Source: Tetrahymena thermophila SB210 | Taxonomy: Eukaryota > Ciliophora > Oligohymenophorea > Hymenostomatida > Tetrahymenidae | Direction of reading: 5' to 3' | DNA length: 64,000 bases | NCBI RefSeq assembly: GCF_000189635.1 | Contig: NW_002476420.1 | Coordinates: 250,683 to 314,682, forward strand | In this document: positions 48,046-61,100 of the stretch, in pieces | Position numbering within the stretch: position 1 is the stretch's first letter | Layout of the letters: every line of letters starts with the position of its first letter | The notes under the pieces: model-generated | What the model saw: the letters and a program-made list of their open reading frames with translations, nothing else | Told to the model about the DNA's origin: nothing | Database searches by the model: none | Made by a program: the position numbers and the translations under genes

Positions 48046-50501
48046 TCACTGAGTGTTAGATCTTTCCTTCAAAAGTCTTCTTTCTATATCATCAGCAACT
48101 ATCTGTTTTAATAAATTAAAATATTAATCATAAAAATTTAAGACATATAAATGGTTAATTTACCTTAAGGGATTCAGATGGAAGACTAATACAAGCAGGA
48201 ATACGTGATATCAAACTTTATTGATTGTTTTAACTTGAGTTATTATTTTTTATAGATTCAGGAATGCTGTTTTCAACAGATTAATTTAAAGGAGATGGCA
48301 ACTACAATGGAGTTGAAGAGTTTGAAGATGAATCATTCAAAAAATTGTTTAAATTGCTATGGAGATACTTATCTATGTAATATTGCTAGAAAGTTTAAAA
48401 GTCTCTCTCATTCTCAAGCTTTATTTGGAGTCTCTTTTAAGATCCTTTGCAGAAGAGAAGCTCCTTAATCTTTTGAGGATTATCTTTTTCTTCTTTATGG
48501 AATTTGTTCTATATTTTTAAATAAATAAATAAATAAACAAATCAATTAATTAATCAAAAATAATCAATTATTTGTATTATTTTCTTTCATTAAACTTGAG
48601 TATTTTAAAAAAATAAAAGCTATTTTTATTTATAATTTAGAACTTTAAAGCATTTTATCTTGGAAATTTTTATTAAAAGTTGTTAAGTGCCTTTATTTAT
48701 TCATTTTATTTTTAAAAAATTTGATTGTTAAATTTAAAAAATTTCTAAAATTTATTAATTTTTTTTGATTTTCTTATTTGATAAAAATATCTGATTGTTT
48801 TATTAATAAAAACATTTTAAGTATTATTTTATAAAAAATATCTCTTCGCTTTGCTTAAAAAAATTTCTTGTTGTTTTATTTTATAAAAAATATCTCACAA
48901 TTTATTTACTCAAAGAACTAATTTTAATTTCAAAAAAATTTTTTTGCACTGAAATTAAAAATTTGTTTTAGATTTAATGAATTTTATTGATTTAGACTTG
49001 ATTTATAAATATTATATTTTTAATATTTTTTATTAATTTTCAATTGTTTTCATTTGTTTAATATTTCAATTTAAAAAATGAAACTAATTATTTATTTATT
49101 TATTTACCTTTATTTAGGTAACAGTTTTCTTGTCAAAATACTGTTAGATGGTTGTGAAATCAGTTCCAAAGCATTCTAATAAATCATACAACCTTTATAA
49201 TTCTTGTGGGGTCCACTTTTTATTTTTGTTGTTTGCTTTTTTTCTTTATATAGCTTTCTCCTCTCTGTCAAGAGTTTGTTGCTTTTCTTAGTTTTCGAGC
49301 CAGTCACAAACGGAGTTGTTTTCATTATTTGAGCTATTCTTGTTACTAGTTAAATTTGTTAATGCTCCAAGTGAACCAAATAAATTTGAATTTGAATTCT
49401 ATTGCTGGATGCGAGAACTATTCTTTCTAGGTCTGATAGATTTTTAAGGTGGAGTGCTTTTACTGCTCTATATTATTTAAATTTAAATGATTATGATATT
49501 ATTCTATAAGAAATAAGTAAAATAATAAAACAGGAGATAGATATGAAGGTCCATAAAAAATAAATTTGAAGTGATATAAATTTTTTGATTAGAATTAATA
49601 AGAAAAAAGATATTTATTTATTTAGTTATTTGCCCATTTATTTTAGTTAGCTTTTGAAATTTAAAAAAGTTAAGCTCAATAAAATTAACATAGTATAATT
49701 ATTCTTATTTATCAAAAGAGAAGTTGAATTGGAAATCATAATTCAAATATTATTGATTAAATATTCAATCAATCAATCAAACAATATTTTTTGCAAGGGC
49801 TAATTATCTTTCTTCAAAGAAATCTATTTGATGGATATTTAAATGTGTGATGACTAAGTCAAATTTTGAGCTGAAAAAAAAATTATATTTCTGCCTTGAC
49901 AAAAAAGTAGACTATACAGCGAGTCTCTACCAATATTTTAAATTTACAAAAAGTATATAAAAATATATAATTTTGCAAGAAAGTATTGATAAATTTTTTA
50001 ATGAAATGGGGCACTTCACATAAAATATTTAGGATTTTTTTAAAAAAGCAGATTTTTAACTTGAATATGAAATTTTTATTTATACGAAGTTGTTATTAAA
50101 TTTACCTTTGATAATGTTTCATCGATAATGTCACCAAGAGTTTGTTGATGGCTACCAATTTTTTCATCAATTTCTTTTAAATCTTATGGAATCAAGGGCA
50201 TCAATTAGTTTTGATTTCCCTCGCTTTCAACCTCCATCAACTTGTTTTCATCATTTTAATCTCCTTACTTAATTCATTTAATACAAAATAATTTTATTTT
50301 TAGATTTTGAAATTCTCATTAATGAATCCAAGAATTAATTAAATTTACCTCGTTTGGTAATGAGAGAGGAGCATTTGCTGATAATGAATTGGTGTGAATG
50401 TCATTTTAGTGTAAGTTAATAACTAAATTGTTTGTGCTAGTATTGCCTATTTAAGACCAAAACTCTGCTGTGATTGCCCCTAACTATTTGTCAATGTCCA
50501 T
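48046..50501 (-). CDS. BDP1: TFIIIB B'' subunit BDP1 (SANT domain, RNA polymerase III factor)
   Basis: Five exons, 50501-50349, 50267-50106, 49467-49108, 48508-48164 and 48102-48046, are all phase 0 at both ends and encode 358 aa. The diagnostic part is the SANT domain at about residues 205-250: KKWTPQELQRLYDLLECFG, then TDFTTIQQYFDKKTVTQIKN and KFHKEEKDNP. This is the BDP1 pattern (W-T-x-x-E, FGTDF, R/K-T-x-x-Q-I-K-x-KFK-x-E-E). An intron falls exactly inside this element, between QIK and NKF. A helical region follows (LFCKGSQKRLQIKLENERDF). N-terminal to SANT the protein is short and S/N-rich. BDP1 completes TFIIIB with TBP and BRF1 at tRNA and 5S promoters. At 358 aa it is far shorter than yeast or animal BDP1. 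The start is the first ATG (MDIDKQLGAI) after an in-frame TGA. Confidence 0.9.
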
Positions 50502-53500
50502 CTATCGATTTACAAGGGGAGCTCGCTTTGTGCTGCTTCAAATAAATAAGTATTTTGTGTTTGATTGAAAGGTTAAATCTGCTGCTGTTGCTTTGTTAGT
50601 TGTATTCAAGTAAGTTGTGATTTGCGATAATTCCCCTTGAAAATTCTAAAAAGATGGACGCTTTTTGTTTAAATAATTATAGATCTCGTGAGAGAGATAC
50701 TTGTAAATGGTTATTTTTTTCCTTAAATATTGCTTAAATAATTCTTTTTGAGATTGAAAGCCTTTATAAGCTGACTTGCTTCTCTCCTAATTGTTTGGTT
50801 TTGTTTGCCTTTTTGTTTGTTTGTTTATTTGATTATTAATTCTTCGAAGTATTACTTTTTAAAGTTAGCTTAATGCAAATTGATTGATTTATTAATTAAT
50901 TTTTTCTCTTGTAGTCTTCTTATCAATCAATATAAATGAATTAAATATGTATCAGTCTATTTTTTGTTTCCTTTGAGTTATGTCAATTAACTCTTTGTCT
51001 CTCTTTAGTTTATTAATTAATTAATTAATTAATTATTTAGTTTGCTTTTCTTTTTATTTATTTCCTAAATAAATATTATATTTTTTCGCATTGATTTTTT
51101 ATCTGTATTTTGTTGCAGTCTCTCTCTCTTTCAAATTATTCTCATATTTCTCTATCTCATCCAATATAAAGGAGCTCAATCAAATCAAAATATCTCTTAC
51201 TGATACAAGCAAATCTTTAAATTTTGCACATAATAAATAATTACACTTACAAGCAAAAAACCATTTATTTCTTCATCTTCAATACTACAAAGCAATATAT
51301 CTATCAGATTTTACGATATCTTTTCTTTATGAGTGGATTTGGTGTCAACTAGATCCTTGCTTATTAGCAAAAATCAACTCATTTTTTACTAGGAATTATT
51401 TTAACTTGCATATCAACTATTTTTTATTTTTAATAAAATTTCGCTAAATTATTTGCAGGCAGACAGACAGACAGATAAACCTATCTCTTTTTTTCAATTG
51501 TTAAAATTCATATTGAAAATGTATTGAAATAGAAGAATAAAGGAATAAGAACATAATTGAATAACTTAAATATTAAAAATAATTTTTATTAATTAAGATT
51601 AATCCATAAATTTAAAACTAAATTGAATTAAGTAAATATAAAAATTTATCCCAAAAACAAAAACTTGTTCTAAATTATTTTGTATTTAAATCAATAAATG
51701 ATTATTAATAGATTAATGAACGAATTTCCCATTTTTACTTTTGAACGTCATTTATTTATTTATTATATTTCTTTCTTTACATTTTTTAAAACATTTGTTA
51801 ATGCAAAGAAGGGGAAAAAGTCTATCTATCAATCTATTTTTATATTCTTCTTAGCTTTTATTTTAGATTTACTCTACCTCTTTTATAGTCTTTGCTAGTC
51901 ATAAAAAGACATTTTAAATATAATTCAAAATTGAAACTTTCTTTCTTTAAATGTATTAAAATAATATTTTAAGAATTGGTAATAAGTAATAAAAGATTCC
52001 AATAAGTTGATAATAACTTTAAATAATAAATTGTATTCATTTTTAAATAATTCTTAACATATTTTTCAATCATTTAAATAGAAAATTTTTTTTGTGTATT
52101 CTCGTAAAAATTAAAACCCATGATAATCTTAAATGAAAAAAATAAATAAATAAAAAAAATTAGAAAATTTATAACCATTATAAGATAAATTGACTAGTTA
52201 ACATTTAACGATTGAAATTCAACTCTTGAATGTTATTTTTATCTATTTTGTTAATAATTACTAACCTTTTTCCCATAAATAGAAAAGAATTTGGGGGAAG
52301 GAAATAAATCAATATATTATAGTTTCTACCAACTCTGTTTTGGTTAATTACGATATGACGAATAAATTATTCTTTCACGAGCTGCTTTAACTAGAAAAAA
52401 CACTATTTACACTCTAAGTGAGATAGAATAATTTGTTTTTAGACTCATTTCCATTATGATTAGCATTTCATCTCTAAAGTGTCTTTTAGAAAATTTCCTT
52501 CCTTAATCAAATCATCTAAAAGCATAAATTAAATACTCTTTAGTATCTAAGATAACAATAAATGTATAAAAAAGTAAAGTAATAGAAGTATAATATAGAA
52601 AGATCTTACCAAAAAGAACGAACCATATTTTACAAATCTACTCTAAAATATCTATTATTTAAGTTATATAAAAATCTAAAATATTTATTGTTTTCTTATG
52701 TAAGAAAGAGTTTACTTGTAAATCTTGAAAAAGAAACAATAAAACATCAAATGAATATTATTATATTAAAAAATAATATAATAAATTTAACCAAAATACG
52801 AAATAATAATGTTTGTTTTTAGAGTATAAAAAATTTACACCAATATATTCTTTTTAAAATATAAAATAATTTACATTTCAAATTTCATTTAATTTTACTA
52901 AAAAGTTTCTTGAACCCTTTTCTAATTAATATGTTAAAGAATATCAAGTTGATTTTATTAAATTAAATGCTATTCAAAAAATTGAGTAGAAGTAATAAAT
53001 TTTTAACAGTTTTAAATTTTCTTTATTAATTTTATATAATAAATCCATTTTAATTTTTATCAAAAATTAAATAGCTTTTTAGAAAATTTGTATATTTTTT
53101 ATAAGCATTTCATTAACATTTTTAAATTTAAATTAAATTATCTAAATATGTTTTAAATATAAAAGTAAAAATTATATTTTAAAATGTAAATCACTTACTT
53201 AATCATAAAATAAATTTATAGAATTTTCTCTGTTAACACGAAAAATTATCAGAAATAAATAAACTTGATTTAACTTGAAACAAAACAAAAATATTCTATT
53301 TTAAATTTATTCATATTAAAATTAAACTAAAAACTAGTTATATTCATTATTTTTCTATAGATTTAGTTACTTTTCATTTTTTTTAGAAATAATTTGTCTT
53401 TTATCATACATTTCTTGTAAAAAATATTTATTAAAATACTCTAGATCCTCATTAAAATATAAATATGGGACCCAAATCTTCAATCTAGTTAGCATTCAAT

Positions 53501-55127
53501 ATTATTTTTTTACCATTTAAATTTTTTAGATCATCATTTTGTTAAAAAATGTATCAAAATGATTAAATTATTTTTAAATTAATGCTTGAATGGAAAATTA
53601 AAAATAATGTTTCAAATAATATTTGAATGAATGTCTCTTCTTACAATAATATTTATTTGTTAGAAGTACTTGACATTTGGTTTTCTCAATTTTGTGATTA
53701 TAATTTTTTTAAAATTATACCTTTAGTTTCATTAATTGCAAACATATCAGTTGACCCTTTAAAGTTGAACACCTTAAATTATTTTACATTACAATAAAAG
53801 GCCACTTAAAATCATGAAAATATGTTGTAATTTTTTCATCTATTTACTCAACTTAAATATTTTTTTATTCCTAAACTTTTATGTTAATTATTAAATTTAC
53901 TATTTATATTGAGCTATTTAATTAAGAACCTAATAAATAATATTAAATTTAGCAATTAATTAATTATAATTTATAAAATTATATAAATTAAAATTTTAAA
54001 AGAAAAACAAATATAATAAAAATCATAAATAAATAAATATTCGTTATAAAATACAACTAATTTAAAAGGTCGTTTTGAATATATTCATTGATTTTATTGA
54101 TAATTAGATAATTCAAAATAGTAAAATAGAACAAATAAATTAAATACAAAAAATTAATTAAAGTGCTTAAAAATTGAAAACAAAAAATTTACTGTCTTCT
54201 ATGTATTTTGTTTTTAGTAGCTTGAATTCATATTAAGAACTGTATTACAAATTATAAAATAAATTTGCTATAAAAAATTAAGTTTATGTTACAAATCAAA
54301 ACATGGATTTTAAATAAGGAAATGAAATAAATATATTCAAATAAATTAGGGCTGTTAAATATAATTAGAAAAGAAATATCGCGATTATAAAAGAATAAAT
54401 CTAATTACAAAGAGGAAAATTTACTTTTTTGATCAGCTTCACAGAATAGCTTGATTTAATTGCTTAATAATATTTAACTGGCATTTTTTAAATAAAAAAT
54501 TTATAAAATGCTGGAATATCTATCTATAAAAAGTATTAAAATTTAAATTTTAGTAGATGAATAAAGGAGATAATTTTATTTTATTTTTTTTTCTTTGGAT
54601 AATTTTTTGCATTAATTTATATTTTTATTTTGATTGCTTGTGTTGTAATGAATTCTACTGAAAAATGTCAAATTTATTTAACATTAGATTATAAAATGAA
54701 AATGGACTTAGATATAACTTGGTTAATTGCATAATAAAAGATACTAAAAACTAAAGGTTAGTATGTAAGAGCAAATAAACATTTACATACGCATACTGAT
54801 GTAAATATCAATTTTTATCATGTTCCACTTATTATAAATATCACAATTAATAAGATTCTCACAATTTTTACTTTTTTATTTTAGTTAGTATTTAATTTGA
54901 AGTAAATCAATATAACAAAGTAAACAAAATAAGGTATAATTGGCCTTTGGATTACTAAAACAAAGTAAATTTAACAAAAAAATAAATAAGTGTTTCTAAC
55001 TTGTTTAAATATAGTTATAATCAACTTCTTCATTTTATTTCGCAAAGGTTCTACTAATTATCATTCACTAGTAGTCCTCTTCAAAAGGCAATTAATAAAT
55101 ATAAAATAAATACAGCTCATTAATATA
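50502..55127. other. 4.6-kb AT-rich divergent intergenic region
   Basis: The longest gene-free stretch. It carries TTAA/TAAT and TTTG microsatellites (50815-51040), a GACA run near 51461-51475, and almost pure A/T from 52.6 to 55.1 kb. A slightly GC-richer patch lies near 52280-52440. No protein or RNA gene could be supported. Confidence 0.5.
51011..51037. repeat. TTAA microsatellite
   Basis: Six or so perfect TTAA/TAAT tetramers in a row. Confidence 0.75.
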
Positions 55128-58100
55128 ATGAAATCCTTAAACTAGGTTTCTTAGATCATTTAAATTCGGTGTTTATTTAGAGTCATTTTGGTTTTATAAT
55201 CTATTATCTAAATAATAGTTGCGGCTGATAATGTTTTGAATATTTATGTTAATTCTGATAGCCCATCAAATGGAGATGGTTCACAAGCCAAGCCTTACTA
55301 AGATTTATTTTATGCTATGAATATTATTTCTAAGGTTGTCACAGAGTTTCCTCAATAAGACGATTAAAGCTCAAACCCTTAAATAGATATTAATGCTGCA
55401 AATTCTTATGTTATTTATCTAAATGCAGATGCTCAAAAAGCTTACAATATGTTTAATCCAGCAAACTCTCCTAAATCTTATTTGATTAATTCTGCATAGG
55501 CTGTTAGTATTATGCAATATTCAAGTGGAAGTTCTGTATAAAATAAGCCTACAATTCAGTTATAAGATTTTTTATAGGTTTAAAATACCTCATTTTCACT
55601 ATTTGGTTGCAAGTTAGTTTTTATAATAAATGATGCAAACAAATTGATGTAACAGCAAACAAAACAAATATGTTAATTAGATCTCATAGGTTCTATCCCA
55701 TAAGTGAATTAAGTTACTCTCTAAATACTTGATTAGACAACTGGAGGTTACATTCCAACTGAACAATCGATAATTAAATTGGAAAAAAAGTTAGAAGCTG
55801 AAAGAAACAAAATAAATAGAGATTATTTAGATAATTAAGGAGCTTAGAGTGAACACACAAATTAGCATGAAAAGCAAGATATCTCTTCAGGTTAAAAATA
55901 AGTCTACTTGTAAAGATCCTTTTTCTGTACTCACTAACAAAAGACTCTAAATGCTTTTAATACTAAATCTCCTTCAGATTTGTAAAAACAAAAAGGATTA
56001 TTAAACAACACAAATTTAGGAAATCAATAGTATGACTAAGACTAAATAATAGATAACAAATTTTATATTAAAAATACTACATAAAATTAAGAATTAAAAA
56101 TTTAAACTAATAGCTTGAATGATAGTAAACTAAAGTTAAGCGATCCTTCTTAATGCGCATTTAATCAATTAGATATTATAGATTCATATATTAAGGTAGA
56201 CTCAGAAAACTTTTACAAAATATGGGTAGGAAGCATAATAGAATTAAATTTTGCAAGCAATGATATTTTTGATATAAACACATGTGAATTAAGCAACATT
56301 TAAGTCAAAAATCTCTAGTTAGCTAGCGACATAGAAGGAAGTATTTTTAAATTGAACTACAATAGTTAGTAAGACGTTGATTTCTAGAGCAATGTTGTAA
56401 AAAATATCTACATTGATACCTGCACTCTTTACATGGTTAATATTTTTGAGCTAAATTTACTTTAGAGCGAGATGAAAGAGTGCATATTTAAAAATTTTAC
56501 CCTTACTAATTCTTTATTATAAAGCTCTGTTGGCTTAGATTAAAGCGAGTTTATAAAGATAAGTATTTAAAACACACAGTCATCTATTAAAAGATCTCTT
56601 TATTTAATTGATCATACACTAAAAGGCAATAAATTTATTAATGGTAGATTCTTCTCAGTATAACCTGAATTATAAACAGAACAAGTTAGGACAATCATTC
56701 AAAACATAACAATAGACAATAACTACGCTGTTAACACGAATTCTTAAGAAGTTTAAATGTTTAGTAATGCTACTCAAATAAACATTTTTGATTCAAATAT
56801 ACAGAATAATGTTTTTGAGTAAATAGTGGTATTTGAATCTAACTTCTTCCAAGTAGTGGATACTATAGTATTCAACAACAACTAAGTTTACAATAACACC
56901 CTAACTAATTCTGTTTTTTACTCAGCTAATGTTATGGATGCATCCAAAGTATAAATAGAAAATAATTTGTTCTACCATAATTACTAGATCTATAACGAAT
57001 CTTTATGCATTAACGAGTAAGTTCTAATCCAGTCCACTATGTTTAAAATATAAGGAAAGCCTTCTAATCTCTCCTTTTTAAATAACAATATAAGAGTTGG
57101 AAAACCAATTGATTCAAAAAGTAAATAATTTTTATTTTTAATTTTTTCTTACACTTTAAAAATTCAAATCATAAAAAATTCAGGTTATTTTTATTTGAAA
57201 ATATTTATTTTTATTTTTCGAAATATAAATTTCAGAATGAATTTAATCAATCATTATTTTCTTAAAGAAAAAAAAAATTAAATAAAAGAAAAATAAGTTA
57301 AACAAATTATTATTTAGTAATGCAGATATTTATATATATATATATATTCTTTCAAATAATAATTACCAGAATTTTTTTCTGATTTGACAATAATTAAAAT
57401 TTTATAACACCAAAAAAATGAAAAATTTAATTTTTTATCAACTAATTTTTGGAGTTAATTTATCTGGCATTAATTAATGAGGATTTAGAGTATTTTCTAA
57501 ATATAAATTAATACTTTAATTTAAAAAATATTAATAGGTAAAGACTGCAACAGTTATTATGAATAGTTTACTTATTTTATGCATATAACTTCAGTACAGT
57601 ATTTGAATATTTAGTATGTTACCTTTGAGGATATATGCACAACTTAGAAGTATTTTTTAAAAGATTTATCACCAAAATACTTTTAGTAAGGTAATTCAGC
57701 TATTAATTCAGATAATTTAAACTCTGAAACGAGAGGGGGTTTTGTTCAAGTATCAGGATTTCTTAGAGTGGATTTCAAAAACAATATTTTTAGAAATATT
57801 TTAACATCTAGTCCTCTTGTTAATATGGATGATGAGTTTTACGTTTCTTCAAGGCCTAAACTCACTAATGTCTAAAATGTTACTTTAGAGAGAAATACTC
57901 TTCTTTTGATTAGCGAGTCTTCTTTGCTTTATTTCACATATCAAGATTAAAATCAAATTACATTTTTAGACAATAAATTTATAAATAATATCTTAATAAT
58001 TGCTATGGATAGAGTAAAATAATTATTTTTTTTGATTTTATTAATTTATTATTTTAATAAAAGCTTATCGGATATACTGCTCCTTGCCTCACATTTAGAG

Positions 58101-61100
58101 GATACAACTCTGTTTTTAACATGTAGAACAATATATTTAGTTCAACAGCGATAAGGTTTGAAGTCTATAGTCTTTCGATGGGAGGCAATGCACTTATTGC
58201 AGCTGCTTAAATTTATATTAAAGATTCATAATTTTTAAATAGTTGCTAGAACATCATAGATTCTTCTGTTGCTTTTTCTCCTGATGAAAGGCAGTGCTAG
58301 AAAAATTTAACTGATATTGATGAAACTTTTTTAAAATTTTCTGATGGTGGTGCTTTAAATTTATTTGGGACAAATTAAATATTAATTTAGAATAACATAT
58401 TCTAAAATAATGAAGCAAAAAGAGGTGGAGCTATTTTCTTAAGTGGTTAGGTGAATGACATCTACATACAGCATAACAATTTTACATAAAACAGTGCAAT
58501 CGAAGGAGGTGTCATATACTCGGAATAAGTAAAAGTTATGAATAAAATTTTAATGTCTGATTTGATATTCCTGGGTAATTCTGTTCTTAAATACGGTGTT
58601 GTATTAGATAGTTTCCTTTTCTTTAAGCATTTCGAAATGGAAAATGTCATTTTTGCAAATAACTACATCAGACCCTAAGGATCTGACTACACCTACATGG
58701 TTAGACTTGAGAAGTTAGGTAACTGCACAGTTAAGATATCTAAAGTGTTCTTCTTTGGCTCTAATTAACAAAAGTTTTCTGGTGATTATCTGCAAATTTA
58801 CCATTCAAATTAGAAAGATAGCAGATCTAATGTTGATTTAATCAAAAAGACAGAGGACATGAAACCTATTTAATTTGAAGATTGCTATTTTTACATAGCA
58901 GGTCTTTAAACTTCTTCAAGTTAAAAAAATTTCCCCTAAGCTGTTACTATCATGAGTAGAAAGATTGAATATAATCCTGTAAAAACTCCAGTTTTCTTAG
59001 ATAATGTTTTGTTTACTGGTGAAAACAGTTTGATTAATTTCATTAAATACTTCCCATAATACGGAGGAAACGAGTATTTGTTGCATTTCTTTGACAATTC
59101 AGAATTAAAAATAATTAAATATTCATCTCAAGCATTCTATGCTAATAATGTGGATGTTATTATGAACAACACAAATGTTATCAACATTCTACATTATAAT
59201 GGATGTGTTACAGTAAATTTTACTTTGTTCTTTAAATAAACATTTTTTTAAAAAGTTAATTTTAAAAATAGGTTAGAAACTCATATTTGTAAATAACTAA
59301 TGGAGAATTTGAGATGAATTAAAAGGCAGCAAAATACTAAAATGCATCTTAGTTGATGATTACAAGTGAGAAACCAGAAAAACACAAGAGTCTAATTCAA
59401 AATGTCAAATTTAAAGGATATGTTCCTATGGCAGGAGAGTAATAATATGATTCTTAGATGATCTCAATAACTAACATTTAGAATGTGGTTATAGATAACT
59501 GTAATTTTACTGATGCTTCTGCAGATTATGGATCTGCCATTTAAGTGCTCGAATAAGTGAAGAACATAAGCATAACGAATTCCAAATTCCAAAATAACTG
59601 GTCAAGAAGTACAGGAGGTTCAGTCTACATATCTAAAGATTGTTCCTTTTTGAATATAGTAAAAAACACCTTCAAAAACTCGAAAAGTTACTACAGTTTA
59701 GGAGGAGCTATTTTCATTTACAAGATGAATGATCATTTCAACATAACATAAAATGAATTTTACAACAATTTAGCTGTTTTTGGAAACAGCATTTCTATCT
59801 TATCATTTGACTAAAACTCACTAAATTCGTTTTTAGGATTTAACACATACACTTAAAATTTAGTTGACTACATAGCACTGGTTCATCAATTTGCATAAAA
59901 AGCTTAATAAAATAAAGCCATTTAAACTGAAAATTAGAATGTGCTATACGACTGGCAATAAATAATCCCTTCCAGCGAAATTTGTTTAAATTTCACTATT
60001 TCATAGAGGTCTTTTTCCTACGAATGGAATTTCTAACAGACTACTCTTTAAAATTCTACATCTTAACAAACTTTTGAAAATCTAAAAGTAGATGAGTTCA
60101 TTAAATACAACAACTATTAAAAGACTAAAAGTTTATTTACTAACAAGTAAAGTAGTCTACCTTAAGATAAAGAATTAATATCTTCAAAAATAGAAAATGA
60201 TTTAAGTTATATAACTAAAGTGAAGTACGTTTTAAACGCAGTAGGTGAGGATGCAGTCTATACGCCAATAAAACCAAGTATGCAAACACAGTTTTCTTCA
60301 AGTTACGATACATAGAATGATATTCTGACAATTTAAAACGATCAGTTTGTAATCTCAAACTAAAGAGGCTATCTACAAACTGTTGCATTTGGAGTTAATA
60401 ACCTTATCACCTATAATGGCTACCAATAGTTTTTAGAAATCCTCACATAATATAACTTAGTAGACTAAAATAAGAACTCTACTTACAACTTGCTCTATTC
60501 TGACTCTCAATCTCTTTCTTCAGTTGTACCAAATTTTTAGTACTTTAACAAAACAACCTACTAACCTTATGCTCTTGGCTTAGGTTTGAGTGAATGTGAT
60601 TCTGGTTATAGCTTTGATAGGACTTTAAGGGTATGCAATTATTGCTAGCAAGGAGTTTATACATTGGACCCAAAAGGTAAGCTACATTTTTTTATTTTGA
60701 AGAATCTTTAATTATTAAAGCCAAAAAAAATTTTTATAATTTCACAAAGATAAAAATAAATCTTGATAAAGTGTTGAAAAAATATTTTTCAAATCTTTTA
60801 TTCTATTTTTAGTTAAAATAAATTGATTTTAATATGGTTTTTGCTTATAAAATCCAATTTTTTAAAGAATTCTAAGGATTATTTCATAGATTTTTTTAAA
60901 TAACTTTTCTTAGTAAAAACATGTTTGTTTCACTAATTTTGCTAAAAGAAAAATTAAAAAAAATGAATTATTTAATAAATTTTTAAAAAAATTACAAAAA
61001 TTTAGAAAAATAAATCATTCTTTATGAATAAAAATCTTTTATCATATTTTGATAAAATAAATTGACTTACTTTAAATAAAAATCATCAATTTTTTAATAA

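Noticed and set aside
51698..51898. Plus-strand Phe-rich frame of 66 codons
   Set aside because: No in-frame Gln stops, no conserved content; typical A/T-rich chance frame.
52280..52440. Slightly GC-richer patch as an RNA gene
   Set aside because: Weak contrast, no box motifs or obvious stem; too little to call.
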